The notes beneath the pieces were generated by a model. The model was not told the origin of the DNA. It made no database searches and was given only the letters and a program-made list of their open reading frames with translations. From positions 1,902,001 to 1,966,000 of the forward strand of contig NZ_JADBEC010000001.1 of the NCBI RefSeq assembly GCF_014873945.1: a stretch of DNA of 64,000 bases, read 5' to 3'. The position numbers and the translations under genes are program-made. Positions within the stretch are counted from its first letter, which is position 1, and the number at the start of each line of letters is the position of its first letter. Origin of the DNA: Rhizobium viscosum. GTDB taxonomy: Bacteria; Pseudomonadota; Alphaproteobacteria; Rhizobiales; Rhizobiaceae. Below are positions 30,585-39,379 of this stretch, one piece after another.

Positions 30585-31460
30585 ATGTCGGAAAATGCAG
30601 CGGGCGCAGTCATCGTCATCTCCAGCCATGTCGTGCGGGGATCGGTTGGAAACCGTGCCGCCGTCTTCGCGCTGGAAACGCTCGGCCATCAGGTCTGGGC
30701 GCTGCCGACGATCGTGCTGCCCTGGCATCCCGGTCATGGCCGGTCGACACGGCTGACCTTCGCCGAGGCCGATTTCGAGGCGGCGATCGACGATCTCATC
30801 CGTGCGCCATGGATCGGCGAGGTCAAGGCCGTCTTGTCGGGCTACTTCGGCAACGCAGCCCAGGCTCGCTCCGTCGCGAAACTCGTTGCATCCCTGCGCG
30901 AGAAGAATCCGGAGCTGCTCTATGTCTGCGATCCGGTCATGGGCGATCTCGGCGGCCTCTACGTGCCGGAAGCGACAGCCGAGGCGATCCGTGATCATCT
31001 GATACCGCTTGCCTCGCTCGCAACGCCGAACCGGTACGAACTTGCCTGGCTTTCAGGCGCGGCGCTCGATGACAACAATGCGGTCATGGAGGCCGCACTT
31101 TCGCTTGGGCCCTCGCGCATGCTTGTCACATCGGCGGTGCCGATGATGGCGGGCGGGACCGGCAATCTCTATCTTTCCGGAAGGCATGCCCTGCTTGCCG
31201 AACACCGTGTCGTTGAAAACCCACCAAATGGGCTCGGCGACCTGCTTGCCGCCCTTTTCCTCTCTCGCCTGCTTTCCGGCATGGAGGATGAAAAGGCGCT
31301 GCAGCTGGCGACCGCCAGCGTGTTCGAGGTTCTGGCGCGTGCCGTGAAGCGCGGCAGCAATGAGCTGATGCTGGCAAGCGATGCCTCCAGCCTTTCGACG
31401 CCAATGGCAATGGTGCAGATGCGTCACCTCGTCCATCCTGCCCAGCGGCGGAAAAAATAG
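30585..31460 (+). CDS. pdxY: Pyridoxal kinase PdxY
   Basis: A 291-residue ribokinase-fold protein. The motifs SSHVVRGSVGNRAAVFALE at the N-terminus, VCDPVMGDLGGLYVPE and NPPNGLGDLLAALFLSRLL (GxGD catalytic aspartate near residue 218) define the pyridoxal kinase family. It phosphorylates pyridoxal to PLP in the salvage pathway. The start MSENAAGAVIVISSHV is the usual one. It is the first gene of a plus-strand run; carbonic anhydrase follows after 60 bases. Confidence 0.93.
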   Translation: MSENAAGAVIVISSHVVRGSVGNRAAVFALETLGHQVWALPTIVLPWHPGHGRSTRLTFAEADFEAAIDDLIRAPWIGEVKAVLSGYFGNAAQARSVAKLVASLREKNPELLYVCDPVMGDLGGLYVPEATAEAIRDHLIPLASLATPNRYELAWLSGAALDDNNAVMEAALSLGPSRMLVTSAVPMMAGGTGNLYLSGRHALLAEHRVVENPPNGLGDLLAALFLSRLLSGMEDEKALQLATASVFEVLARAVKRGSNELMLASDASSLSTPMAMVQMRHLVHPAQRRKK

Positions 31461-31520
31461 GCCGCGTGCTTTTGCAGCGCAGCAGTTGATCTTGGCTCAC
31501 GCGCGCGCTAATCCAGAGAC

Positions 31521-32162
31521 ATGATGAGCTTCCCTAACTCCTTGCTGGACGGTTATCGCAACTTCATGAGCGGGCGATATGCCGATGCGCGCGACCGGTA
31601 TAGGCAGCTTGCGGAAAACGGGCAAAACCCGACGACGCTCGTTATTGCCTGTTGCGACTCGCGCGCGGCTCCCGAACTGATCTTCGATGCAGGGCCGGGC
31701 GAACTCTTCGTCATCCGCAACGTCGCCAACATGGTGCCGCCTTATGAACCGGATGGCCATTTCCATTCCACGTCGGCAGCGCTCGAATTCGCCGTGCAGG
31801 CACTGAAGGTCAAGAATATCGTCGTCATGGGCCATGGCCGCTGCGGCGGTATCCGCGCAGCCCTCGATCCCGATGCCGAGCCTTTGTCATCCGGCGATTT
31901 CATCGGCCGCTGGATGTCGCTCGTTCGCCCTGCCGCCGAACAGATCGGCAGCAACGACGTCATGACGCCGGCCGAACGGCAGACTGCGCTGGAGCGGGTC
32001 TCCATCCGTAATTCGATCAACAATCTCAGATCCTTCCCTGATATCAAGGCGCTCGAGGAAGAGGGCAAACTGGAGCTTCACGGCGCCTGGTTCGATATTT
32101 CGACGGGCGAGCTCTGGGTGATGGATTCTGAGACACTCGATTTTATTCGTCCCGAAATCTAG
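31521..32162 (+). CDS. Beta-class carbonic anhydrase
   Basis: A 213-residue enzyme. Zinc ligands and the catalytic dyad are visible in IACCDSRAAPELIF (residues about 42-55) and VMGHGRCGGI (about 102-111). It interconverts CO2 and bicarbonate in the cytoplasm. The ATG at 31521 is followed by a second ATG; either could be used. A terminator follows the gene. The family is certain; the exact physiological role (growth in air, pH balance) is not visible in the sequence. Confidence 0.93.
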   Translation: MMSFPNSLLDGYRNFMSGRYADARDRYRQLAENGQNPTTLVIACCDSRAAPELIFDAGPGELFVIRNVANMVPPYEPDGHFHSTSAALEFAVQALKVKNIVVMGHGRCGGIRAALDPDAEPLSSGDFIGRWMSLVRPAAEQIGSNDVMTPAERQTALERVSIRNSINNLRSFPDIKALEEEGKLELHGAWFDISTGELWVMDSETLDFIRPEI

Positions 32163-32166
32163 GGAT

Positions 32167-32187
32167 AGACCGCTTTAGCGGTTTTTT
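32167..32187 (+). terminator. Intrinsic terminator after carbonic anhydrase
   Basis: ACCGC/GCGGT stem with a TTTA loop followed by six T, five bases after the stop codon. A second small hairpin CTGCC/GGCAG lies 20 bases further. Confidence 0.85.
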
Positions 32188-32238
32188 AAGATATTCCACT
32201 AAGCTGCCTTGCAGGCAGTATATGCGCGTGGATCAGTC

Positions 32239-33879
32239 ATGAATTTCGAAGTGCTGAAATTCAAGAATATCAGAAGGGCGGTGCTGGCCGCCATTCTGCT
32301 GCCCTTCGTCTTCATGATTACCGAAGGAGCGGTGTTGATCCGCTCCTCCCTCATGCAGTACCGCACGCTCGAAAATGATCATCTCTTTGCCGATGTTCTT
32401 GCTCGTGGAGGATCGATTGCTGCTAATGAGATTCTGGCGGAACTCGTCGCGACGCGAACCTACATCAACAATCCGGACGAGATAACCAGGGCGGCCATGA
32501 TGGAAAGGCGCGGCGCACTCGACAGCGAACGCGCGCGTTTCAATGCCAGCCTCCCGCCCGCTGAAGCGCTCGATCTCGGTCTGCAGTCACAGCTTTCCGA
32601 TCTCCGCCTTGCTTACAGCCGTATCGTTGCGGCGCGTTCGGCGGTCGATCGAGGTTATTACGGCAAAGGCGGCAACCCCGTTCATATCTACGGTCAGGCC
32701 GGATTGAAGCAGCTTGGTCTCGTCTCGTCGCTTTCGTCGAGGATCCATGATCCCGTGTTGATGCGCAAATCCAGCGAGCTGATGAGTATCCTGCTGACCT
32801 ATTACGGTGAGCGGCTGATCGGCAACCTCGGCCAGCGTTATTTCGACCAAGCCGACTTTTCCGCCATGTCACACGAGCAGCTCGTTCAAGGCGAAATGAT
32901 GCTCGGTAACGGCATGGATCGCTTGCGTTTTCATTCTTCCTCGCCTGTCGTCCGGGAGATCCTTGCTTATAGGGCTCAGCCCGACGAGGTCTGGGCCGAT
33001 ACATTCACCAAGGCCATGGTTTCGGGTGCGCTGCGGCCGGACAAGGCTATCCGAGACAAATGGATTGGTATCCAGAACGAGCGGCTGGATTTCCTGCGGC
33101 AGAAAATCGCTTCGGTCACCGATGATATTCATGTGACCGGACAGAAGCTGTCGATGCGCTCGCACATTCATATGACGATCGTGCTTGCGTTGTCATCCGG
33201 ACTGGTGCTGCTCGTTGCCCTTATTGTGGCGCTTGCGGTTCGGGGCATCCGTCTCGTCGCCCGTGTCACAGGAGAACGCGAACTGCTCATCAACGAGCTA
33301 CGCAATGCTGCGCAAACCGATCTTCTGACGGGCCTTTATAATCGCCGTGGTTTCGAGGCCGCCGCTTTGGCGCTTCTGATGCAGGCTGAATATGGATCAC
33401 GCTGGATTTCCGTCGTGCTATTCGATCTCGATCACTTCAAGAAAATCAACGACGCGTATGGTCATGATGCCGGCGATGTCGTGCTGAAGCATGTAGCCAG
33501 CATCGCGCGGGAAAGCTTCCGCTCCTTCGATCTGCTGGTGCGCCACGGCGGCGAGGAGTTCATGGCGCTGCTGCCGGATTCGACGCCTGAGGATGCGGCG
33601 ATCGTCGCGGAACGTGTCCGGCTGGCCATCGAGGCTGCTGATATCGCGTTGCCGAGTGGCGAGCGTCTGCGGGTTACGGCAAGCTTCGGCTGCGCCGGGC
33701 GCGCAAATGCCGTGAGCAATCGCAATTTCGATGATCTGGTGAAGCGCGCCGATCTCGCGCTCTATGCCGCCAAGGCCTCGGGACGCAATTGCGTCGTTGC
33801 CGGGCCGATTGTCCCTTCCGCGGCATCGCAGGAAGAGCGGCGCAAGGCTGCTGGCGGAACCCACGATTTCCGTGGTTGA
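32239..33879 (+). CDS. Membrane-bound diguanylate cyclase (GGDEF)
   Basis: A 546-residue protein. A first membrane segment (AVLAAILLPFVFMITEGAVL) and a second (IVLALSSGLVLLVALIVALA, near residue 320) bracket a roughly 270-residue periplasmic sensor region with no motif I recognise. The GGDEF domain starts at TDLLTGLYNRRGFEAAAL. The active site RHGGEEF near residue 436 is intact, and an RSFD inhibitory site lies five residues before it. It should make c-di-GMP with product feedback. There is no EAL domain. I chose the ATG at 32239; an upstream alternative start would add ten residues. Confidence 0.9.
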   Translation: MNFEVLKFKNIRRAVLAAILLPFVFMITEGAVLIRSSLMQYRTLENDHLFADVLARGGSIAANEILAELVATRTYINNPDEITRAAMMERRGALDSERARFNASLPPAEALDLGLQSQLSDLRLAYSRIVAARSAVDRGYYGKGGNPVHIYGQAGLKQLGLVSSLSSRIHDPVLMRKSSELMSILLTYYGERLIGNLGQRYFDQADFSAMSHEQLVQGEMMLGNGMDRLRFHSSSPVVREILAYRAQPDEVWADTFTKAMVSGALRPDKAIRDKWIGIQNERLDFLRQKIASVTDDIHVTGQKLSMRSHIHMTIVLALSSGLVLLVALIVALAVRGIRLVARVTGERELLINELRNAAQTDLLTGLYNRRGFEAAALALLMQAEYGSRWISVVLFDLDHFKKINDAYGHDAGDVVLKHVASIARESFRSFDLLVRHGGEEFMALLPDSTPEDAAIVAERVRLAIEAADIALPSGERLRVTASFGCAGRANAVSNRNFDDLVKRADLALYAAKASGRNCVVAGPIVPSAASQEERRKAAGGTHDFRG

Positions 33880-33903
33880 AAAACGCCGCATTCGCATGCG
33901 GCG
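33879..33903 (-). terminator. Intrinsic terminator for the lytic transglycosylase gene
   Basis: On the minus strand a 7-bp stem CGCCGCA/TGCGGCG with a 6-base loop is followed by five T. It lies in the gap between the convergent GGDEF and transglycosylase genes. Confidence 0.8.
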
Positions 33904-33932
33904 CTCGTATCACTTTCCTATTGAACGTCTCT

Positions 33933-34754
33933 TCACTTGCCGTCGATCTGCTGACCGATATAGGCAATTGCCTGCTGATAGACCGTTGCGGCATTCCAGC
34001 CCTGGATGGCTGCGAAGTTAGGCTCGCCCGGCTGGTAACCGGCGCCGGCACGCCAGCCGTGACCCCTGAGGAAATTGGCAGTCGAGGCCAGCGCATCAGC
34101 GCGGGAGCCGACCATGTCGACGCGGCCGTCACCATCGCCGTCAGCGCCGAAGCTTACGACGTTGCGCGGCAGGAACTGCGTCTGGCCGATTTCGCCATGG
34201 GCAGCACCGCGGGCTTGCGGGCTGAGATAGCCTTCCGAAACGAGCTGCAAGGCTGCATAGAGCTGGTCGGTGAAATACTCCGAGCGACGGCAGTCATAAG
34301 CGAGGGTGGAAACTGCGGACATCGTATGCTGATTGCCCATATAGCTGCCAAAGCCGGTTTCCATGCCCCAGATGGCGATCAGCGGGCCGGCCGGAACACC
34401 GAAGCGGCGCTCGATCGAAGCGAAGAGAGCCTGATTGGCGGCTTTCATCGAACGGCCGCGAGAGATGACGGCGGCACCACCGCGCTTCTTCATGAAAGCG
34501 TCGAAGGACAGCTTGAAGCTCTTCTGGCCGCGGTCGGCGGCGATCGTCGGCTTGTTATAGCTGACATTGGCGAAGGCACGGCTCAGGACCGACTGGCTGA
34601 CACCATTGGCCGCTGCCGTCTGCTTGAAGTCGGCGACCCAGGCATCGAAACCGGCACTGGTATTGCCGCATTGGGGACCCTGCGCGAACGCCGGTGCCGT
34701 ATGGAGGACGCCCATTGCCGCGGCGGCCGCCAGAATCAATTTTGTCATGCGCAT
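33933..34754 (-). CDS. Lytic murein transglycosylase (MltB/SLT_2 family)
   Basis: A 273-residue exported protein with signal peptide MRMTKLILAAAAAMGVLHTA ending AFAQ. The catalytic segment IWGMETGFGSYMGN near residue 127 contains the conserved glutamate. GEIGQTQFLPRNVV and FGADGDGDGRVDMVGS are typical of the SLT_2 family. It cleaves peptidoglycan glycan strands to 1,6-anhydromuropeptides in the periplasm. It lacks the lipobox of MltB, so it is probably soluble. Confidence 0.92.
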   Translation of the reverse strand: MRMTKLILAAAAAMGVLHTAPAFAQGPQCGNTSAGFDAWVADFKQTAAANGVSQSVLSRAFANVSYNKPTIAADRGQKSFKLSFDAFMKKRGGAAVISRGRSMKAANQALFASIERRFGVPAGPLIAIWGMETGFGSYMGNQHTMSAVSTLAYDCRRSEYFTDQLYAALQLVSEGYLSPQARGAAHGEIGQTQFLPRNVVSFGADGDGDGRVDMVGSRADALASTANFLRGHGWRAGAGYQPGEPNFAAIQGWNAATVYQQAIAYIGQQIDGK

Positions 34755-34868
34755 TGAGAAACCCCGCTCTCGATCTGCATAGTTTTTAAGCCGGCAGGAG
34801 AATGCCAGCCACTGGCGATTTTGTCACGATCACCTTTTAGCGAGCGCTTATAAGACAGTATTTGCCCG

Positions 34869-34897
34869 AAAAAGCCCCGCTCGTCGAGCAGGGCTTT
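34869..34897 (-). terminator. Intrinsic terminator downstream of asd
   Basis: A stem AAAGCCC/GGGCTTT continued by GCTC/GAGC after one mismatch, with the A/T arms giving a T-run on the minus strand. It lies 26 bases beyond the asd stop. Confidence 0.8.
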
Positions 34898-34922
34898 AGC
34901 ATATTATGGTTTACAAATGGTA

Positions 34923-35957
34923 TCAGGCTGCCTGCTTGCGCGGCTTGACGAGGCCACGATTGATGAGCAGCTCGGCAATCTGGATGGCGTTAAGTGCCGC
35001 ACCCTTGCGCAGGTTGTCGGAGACGACCCACAGGTTGAGACCGTTCTCGACGGTCGCATCTTCGCGGATGCGCGAGATGTAGGTTGCGTCCTCGCCGGCA
35101 GATTCATACGGCGTGATGTAGCCGCCGTCCTCATGCTTGTCGATGACGAGGCAGCCCGGCGCTTCGCGCAGGATATCGCGGGCCTGATCTGCGGTGATCT
35201 CGTTTTCGAATTCGATGTTGACCGATTCCGAATGACCGATGAAGACGGGAACGCGCACCGCAGTGCAGGTCACCTTGATCTTCGGATCGAGCATCTTCTT
35301 CGTTTCAGCCAGAACCTTCCATTCTTCCTTCGTGTAGCCGTCTTCCATGAAGACGTCGATGTGCGGAATGACGTTGAAGGCTATGCGCTTGGTGAACTTC
35401 TTGTTCTCGATCGGATCGGCAACGAAGACGGCACGCGTCTGGTTGAAGAGCTCGTCCATGCCCTCCTTGCCGGCGCCGGAGACCGACTGATAGGTCGAGA
35501 CGACGACACGCTTGATCTTGGCGAAGTCATGCAGCGGCTTCAGCGCGACGACGAGCTGGGCAGTCGAGCAGTTCGGATTGGCAATGATGTTGCGCTTCGT
35601 GAAGAGCGAGATCGCGTCCGGATTTACTTCCGGAACGATCAGCGGCACGTCGGCGTCGTAGCGCCAGGCCGAGGAGTTGTCGATCACGACGCAGCCCTGC
35701 TGTCCGATCTTCGGGGAGACGCGCTTGGAAACTTCGCCACCGGCCGACATCAGGCAGATATCGGTGTCGGAGAAATCGTAATTCTCCAGGTTGGAGACCT
35801 TCAGCGTCCGGTCACCGTAGGAAACCTCGGTGCCCTGCGAGCGGGCGGAAGCGAGTGCTACGACTTCATCGGCCGGGAAACCACGCTCGGAGAGAATGTT
35901 GAGCATTTCGCGCCCAACATTTCCGGTCGCTCCCGCGACTGCAACTTTGAAACCCAT
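34923..35957 (-). CDS. asd: Aspartate-semialdehyde dehydrogenase
   Basis: A 344-residue enzyme with the N-terminal NADP motif VAVAGATGNVGREMLNIL and the catalytic cysteine in IIANPNCSTAQLVVAL near residue 130. YQSVSGAGKEGMDELFNQ is a further family signature. It reduces aspartyl phosphate to aspartate semialdehyde, the branch point to lysine/diaminopimelate, threonine and methionine. It stands alone, with a terminator behind it and a long gap ahead. Confidence 0.96.
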   Translation of the reverse strand: MGFKVAVAGATGNVGREMLNILSERGFPADEVVALASARSQGTEVSYGDRTLKVSNLENYDFSDTDICLMSAGGEVSKRVSPKIGQQGCVVIDNSSAWRYDADVPLIVPEVNPDAISLFTKRNIIANPNCSTAQLVVALKPLHDFAKIKRVVVSTYQSVSGAGKEGMDELFNQTRAVFVADPIENKKFTKRIAFNVIPHIDVFMEDGYTKEEWKVLAETKKMLDPKIKVTCTAVRVPVFIGHSESVNIEFENEITADQARDILREAPGCLVIDKHEDGGYITPYESAGEDATYISRIREDATVENGLNLWVVSDNLRKGAALNAIQIAELLINRGLVKPRKQAA

Positions 35958-36069
35958 TTCTCAAGCTCTCTTTCTCTTCTCTCCTCTTGTCCGGTGAGGG
36001 GGGAAGCGCGATATCATCGCGGCTTCCTGTCCCCGGCCGGGCCGGGGAGAGAGCGGCAGGCCAGAGACG

Positions 36070-36216
36070 TCAGACGGTTTTCGTCGTCGTTTTGGCCTTG
36101 GTTTTGGAAGAAACCGGAACGGCAAAATCCAGCCCGGCATTTTCTGCCAGGTTATTGCGCTCAGCGATGGCGTGCTCGTGGCGAACCATGGATATTCCTT
36201 TTCCATCGTTGCTCAT
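36070..36216 (-). CDS. Possible small protein, 48 residues, unknown
   Basis: An open frame starting MSNDGKGISMVRHEHAIAER and ending in a Lys/Thr tail (SSKTKAKTTTKTV). It lies in the 412-bp gap between asd and the alkaline phosphatase gene, on the strand of asd. It has no domain I recognise. Codon use looks plausible and the gap is otherwise empty apart from the PHO box. An internal ATG (MVRHEH) could be the true start. Evidence is weak. Confidence 0.3.
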   Translation of the reverse strand: MSNDGKGISMVRHEHAIAERNNLAENAGLDFAVPVSSKTKAKTTTKTV

Positions 36217-36293
36217 AAAAGGTTTTCCACAGGAGTCAAGGTTTTTGCGTGTGGGACGAGCGCAGGAGAAGGGCGCTGCAATGCTGCGGTGTT

Positions 36294-36311
36294 TTGTCAT
36301 CCCTCTGTCAT
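36294..36311 (+). promoter_or_regulatory. PHO box (PhoB binding site) upstream of alkaline phosphatase
   Basis: TTGTCAT and CTGTCAT are separated by four bases (CCCT), giving the 11-bp-phased direct repeat of the PhoB box; only the first base differs from a repeated CTGTCAT. It lies 58 bases before the ATG of the phosphatase gene, a position fit for activation under phosphate starvation. Confidence 0.85.
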
Positions 36312-36369
36312 TGCCGGGGGGTATCCCCGACCCGTTGTAACGACTGCAACGAAAAACGGGGGTTTTTCC

Positions 36370-38124
36370 ATGCGTATGCTTCTCGCCGCTTTCGCGGCCA
36401 CCACGATTCTTGCCGGCCCTGCTCAGGCAGCTTCGATCTATCCGCTTGATCGCGCTACGATTCTTGCCGGTTCGCCGTTCGACTTCAAGGTCGAGCTCAG
36501 CAAGCAGGTCAAGCCGGAAGACGTGAAGATCACGGTCAACGGCCAGGATTACAAGACTGCCCTTGGGGGCGAAGCACAGTTCATCGAGCTGGAAAAGGGC
36601 AAGGAAGACAAGGCTCTCGGTTCCGCTCTCCTGCTGCGCGGTCTGAAGATTTCCGCTCCGGGCGCCTACAAGGTCGAGATCGCCGCCGGCGACGAGACGA
36701 AGTCTGTAACCTGGAACGTCTACGATACCGCGGCCCAGCCAAAGGCAAAGAACATCATCTTCCTGCTCGGCGACGGTCTTTCCGTTGCGCATCGCACGGC
36801 TGCCCGCATCATGTCCAAGGGCATGACGGAAGGTAAAGCGAATGGTCGCCTGAACATGGACGATCTTGAGCGCATGGCGTTCATTGGCACGTCGGCGACA
36901 AATGCCGTTGCCACCGACTCGGCCAACACGATGTCGGCTTACATGACGGGCCATAAGACGGCCGTCAACGCGATCGGCGTTTATGCAGACCGTACGCCTG
37001 ACTCGCTCGATGATCCGCGTGTTGAAACCTTTGCAGAAGCCGTTCGCCGCATGACGAAAAAGTCTGTCGGTATCGTCGCGACGGCTGAAGTCGAAGACGC
37101 CACCCCAGCTGCTGTCGTTGCCCATACCCGCAACCGCGGCGACAAGGCCGACGTCGTCGGCATGCTGCTCGACGTCAAGCCGGAGGTTCTGCTCGGCGGC
37201 GGCTCGGCCTATTTCCTCGGCAAAGAGGTCGCTGGTTCCAAGCGCAAGGACAACCAGGATTACATCAAGCTGTTCCAGGACGCCGGCTACAAGCTTGCGA
37301 CCGACAAAAACGAGCTCGCAGCCAACGCATCGGCTGAAGGCAACCTTCTCGGTCTCTTCCACACCGGCAACATGGACGTCACGCTCGATCGCGAGTTCCT
37401 GAAGAAGGGCACCGTCGACAAGTTCCCGAACCAGCCGGGCCTCGTCGACATGACCAAGGTCGCGCTCGACCGCCTGTCCAAGAATCCGGAAGGTTTCTTC
37501 CTAATGGTTGAAGGTTCCTCGATCGACAAGATGTCCCATCCGCTCGATTGGGATCGTGCCGTCGTCGACACGATCGAGTTCGACAAGGCGATCGGCGTAG
37601 CCCGCGAATTCCAGAAGGCTCATCCGGACACGCTGATCGTCGTCACTGGTGACCACACGCACGGCGTTTCCATCATCGGCACGGTCGATGACGAAAAGCC
37701 GGGCACGGAAATGCGCGAAAAGGTCGGGACCTATGCCGAAGCCGGCTTCCCGAACTACAAGGATGAAAATGGCGACGGTTATCCCGACAAGATCGACGTC
37801 AGCCGCCGCCTGTTCCTGAGCGCCAACAACGGCCCTGACCATTACGAGACCTTCCGTCCGAAGCTCGAAGGCCCGTTCGTTCCGGCCATCCAGAACGAAA
37901 AGAAGGAATATGTCGCCAACGAGCAGTATAAGGATGTTCCCGGCGCGGTCTTCGTTCAGGGCAATCTTCCGAAGACCAGCGAAAGCGGCGTCCATGCGGT
38001 CGACGACGTCGTTCTGCAGTCGGCCGGCCCGGGTGCTGAAGGCTTCCATGGCTACATGGAACAAAGCGATGTTTACCGCGTGCTGGCAGACACTTTCGCT
38101 CTCGGCGCCAAGCAGACGAACTGA
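36370..38124 (+). CDS. Alkaline phosphatase (PhoA-type fold), exported
   Basis: A 584-residue protein with signal peptide MRMLLAAFAATTILAGPAQA. Residues 22-115 form an N-terminal beta-rich extension. The alkaline phosphatase core begins at NIIFLLGDGLSVAHRTAARI. The nucleophile serine is in ATDSANTMSAYMTGHKT near residue 182, and metal-ligand segments include LMVEGSSIDKMSHPLDWD and VVTGDHTHGVS. It releases phosphate from organic esters in the periplasm using zinc and magnesium. The PHO box upstream indicates control by PhoB. It is followed after 97 bases by a putative zinc-related gene set. Confidence 0.9.
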   Translation: MRMLLAAFAATTILAGPAQAASIYPLDRATILAGSPFDFKVELSKQVKPEDVKITVNGQDYKTALGGEAQFIELEKGKEDKALGSALLLRGLKISAPGAYKVEIAAGDETKSVTWNVYDTAAQPKAKNIIFLLGDGLSVAHRTAARIMSKGMTEGKANGRLNMDDLERMAFIGTSATNAVATDSANTMSAYMTGHKTAVNAIGVYADRTPDSLDDPRVETFAEAVRRMTKKSVGIVATAEVEDATPAAVVAHTRNRGDKADVVGMLLDVKPEVLLGGGSAYFLGKEVAGSKRKDNQDYIKLFQDAGYKLATDKNELAANASAEGNLLGLFHTGNMDVTLDREFLKKGTVDKFPNQPGLVDMTKVALDRLSKNPEGFFLMVEGSSIDKMSHPLDWDRAVVDTIEFDKAIGVAREFQKAHPDTLIVVTGDHTHGVSIIGTVDDEKPGTEMREKVGTYAEAGFPNYKDENGDGYPDKIDVSRRLFLSANNGPDHYETFRPKLEGPFVPAIQNEKKEYVANEQYKDVPGAVFVQGNLPKTSESGVHAVDDVVLQSAGPGAEGFHGYMEQSDVYRVLADTFALGAKQTN

Positions 38125-38221
38125 TCCAACCGATCCAGCAAGGCTGCTTGCCGGCCTTGCCTCTTTCATCGATCATGGTCTCGGCCGCCAAGCGGCCGGG
38201 ATTTGGTTCCTGGAGATTGCC

Positions 38222-38683
38222 ATGGAAAAATTCTCTTCGCTGCAGCTTAGCAGACGCCAGCTGATCGGTGCTGCCGTTACGCTTCCCTTCGCCGGTTCCC
38301 TTGCTCGCGCTGCCGATTCTTCGCTCACTTTCGACGAGCTTTACGGCAAGTTCGGTGTGCTCGGGCTCGAATTCTCCGACAAGGTGAAAACGCTTGCCGG
38401 CAAGGACATCAGCATGAAGGGCTTCATGGCTCCGCCGTTGAAGGCAGAGGCACAATTCTTCGTGCTGACCGAAGTGCCGATGTCGCTCTGCCCGTTCTGC
38501 TCGTCGGATGCGGACTGGCCGGACAATATCGTCGTCGTTTACCTCGGGGAAAAGCAGACTTTCGTGCAGCCGAGCCAGACGATCGAAGTGCGTGGTATAC
38601 TGGAATATGGGTCCTGGCAGGATCCCGAGACCGGCTTTGTCAGCCTGCTGCGCATCCGCCAGGCCGAATATTCCAGCGTCTGA
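38222..38683 (+). CDS. Tat-exported protein of unknown function (DUF3299-like)
   Basis: A 153-residue protein with a twin-arginine signal (LSRRQLIGAAVTLPFAG) and cleavage near LARA. The mature part has the Cys pair MSLCPFCSSDADWPDNIVV and VRGILEYGSWQDPETGFVS. It resembles the small periplasmic proteins encoded with MacB-like ABC genes in Zur-controlled clusters such as P. aeruginosa PA4063-PA4066; that comparison is from memory. It ends six bases before the ABC ATPase gene, so the three genes are one operon. A metal-related role is inferred from the His-rich permease. Confidence 0.65.
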   Translation: MEKFSSLQLSRRQLIGAAVTLPFAGSLARAADSSLTFDELYGKFGVLGLEFSDKVKTLAGKDISMKGFMAPPLKAEAQFFVLTEVPMSLCPFCSSDADWPDNIVVVYLGEKQTFVQPSQTIEVRGILEYGSWQDPETGFVSLLRIRQAEYSSV

Positions 38684-38689
38684 GTATCG

Positions 38690-39379
38690 ATGCTGGGTCT
38701 CGAAATCAAACATCTGTCCGTGAGGTTTTCAGGCCTTTCTGCGCCTGCGCTCGCCATCGACAATCTGTCGATTGCGCCGGGTAGCCGTGTCGCGGTTACC
38801 GGCGCTTCGGGCTCCGGCAAAAGCACCTTCGTCAATATCATCACCGGGCTGGAGCGGGTCCGCGAAGGCTGCATCAGCTGGAACAGCGAGGATATCGCCG
38901 GGTTCTCCGAAAGTCGCCGCGACCGCTTCCGGGCGGCCAATATCGGGCTGATCATGCAGGAGTTTCACCTGTTCCCCGGCCTGTCGGCCGTTGAAAACGT
39001 CCTGTTGCCGGCGCGGCTTGCGCACGCTGCGACATCGGCGATCATCGCGCGCGCCCATGATCTTCTTGACGTCGTCGGTCTTAATCGTGTCGGGCAGAAG
39101 ATCGAGACCATGTCGCGCGGTGAAATGCAGCGCGTGGCGATTGCCCGGGCGCTTCTGCGCAAGCCCGGCGTCATCGTCGCCGACGAACCAACCGCCAGCC
39201 TCGATGCGGAAAGCGGTGATGCCATCGGTGATCTGCTGCTCGATCTTGCCGTGGTCGAAGGCAGTACTCTGATCGTGGTGTCGCACGATTCCCGTCTTGT
39301 CGGCCGTCTCGATCGCCGGCTGACATTCCGCTCCGGCCGTATCGTCGACGATTCCGCCATCAGGGGAGCGGCTGCATGA
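38690..39379 (+). CDS. ABC transporter ATP-binding protein (MacB/LolD type)
   Basis: A 229-residue ATPase with Walker A VTGASGSGKSTFVN near residue 39, a signature region TMSRGEMQRVAIARALL near 140 (SRGE in place of the usual SGGQ) and Walker B VIVADEPTASLDAES. Sequence style fits the LolD/MacB subfamily, which pairs with FtsX-like permeases and acts as a mechanotransmitter, not a channel. It overlaps the permease gene by four bases (ATGA). Confidence 0.85.
   Translation: MLGLEIKHLSVRFSGLSAPALAIDNLSIAPGSRVAVTGASGSGKSTFVNIITGLERVREGCISWNSEDIAGFSESRRDRFRAANIGLIMQEFHLFPGLSAVENVLLPARLAHAATSAIIARAHDLLDVVGLNRVGQKIETMSRGEMQRVAIARALLRKPGVIVADEPTASLDAESGDAIGDLLLDLAVVEGSTLIVVSHDSRLVGRLDRRLTFRSGRIVDDSAIRGAAA

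Noticed and set aside
35961..36206. 81-codon minus-strand frame next to asd
   Set aside because: It overlaps the asd ribosome-site region and is Pro/Arg-rich with no family-like pattern. A different frame in the same gap is slightly more plausible and is listed with low confidence.
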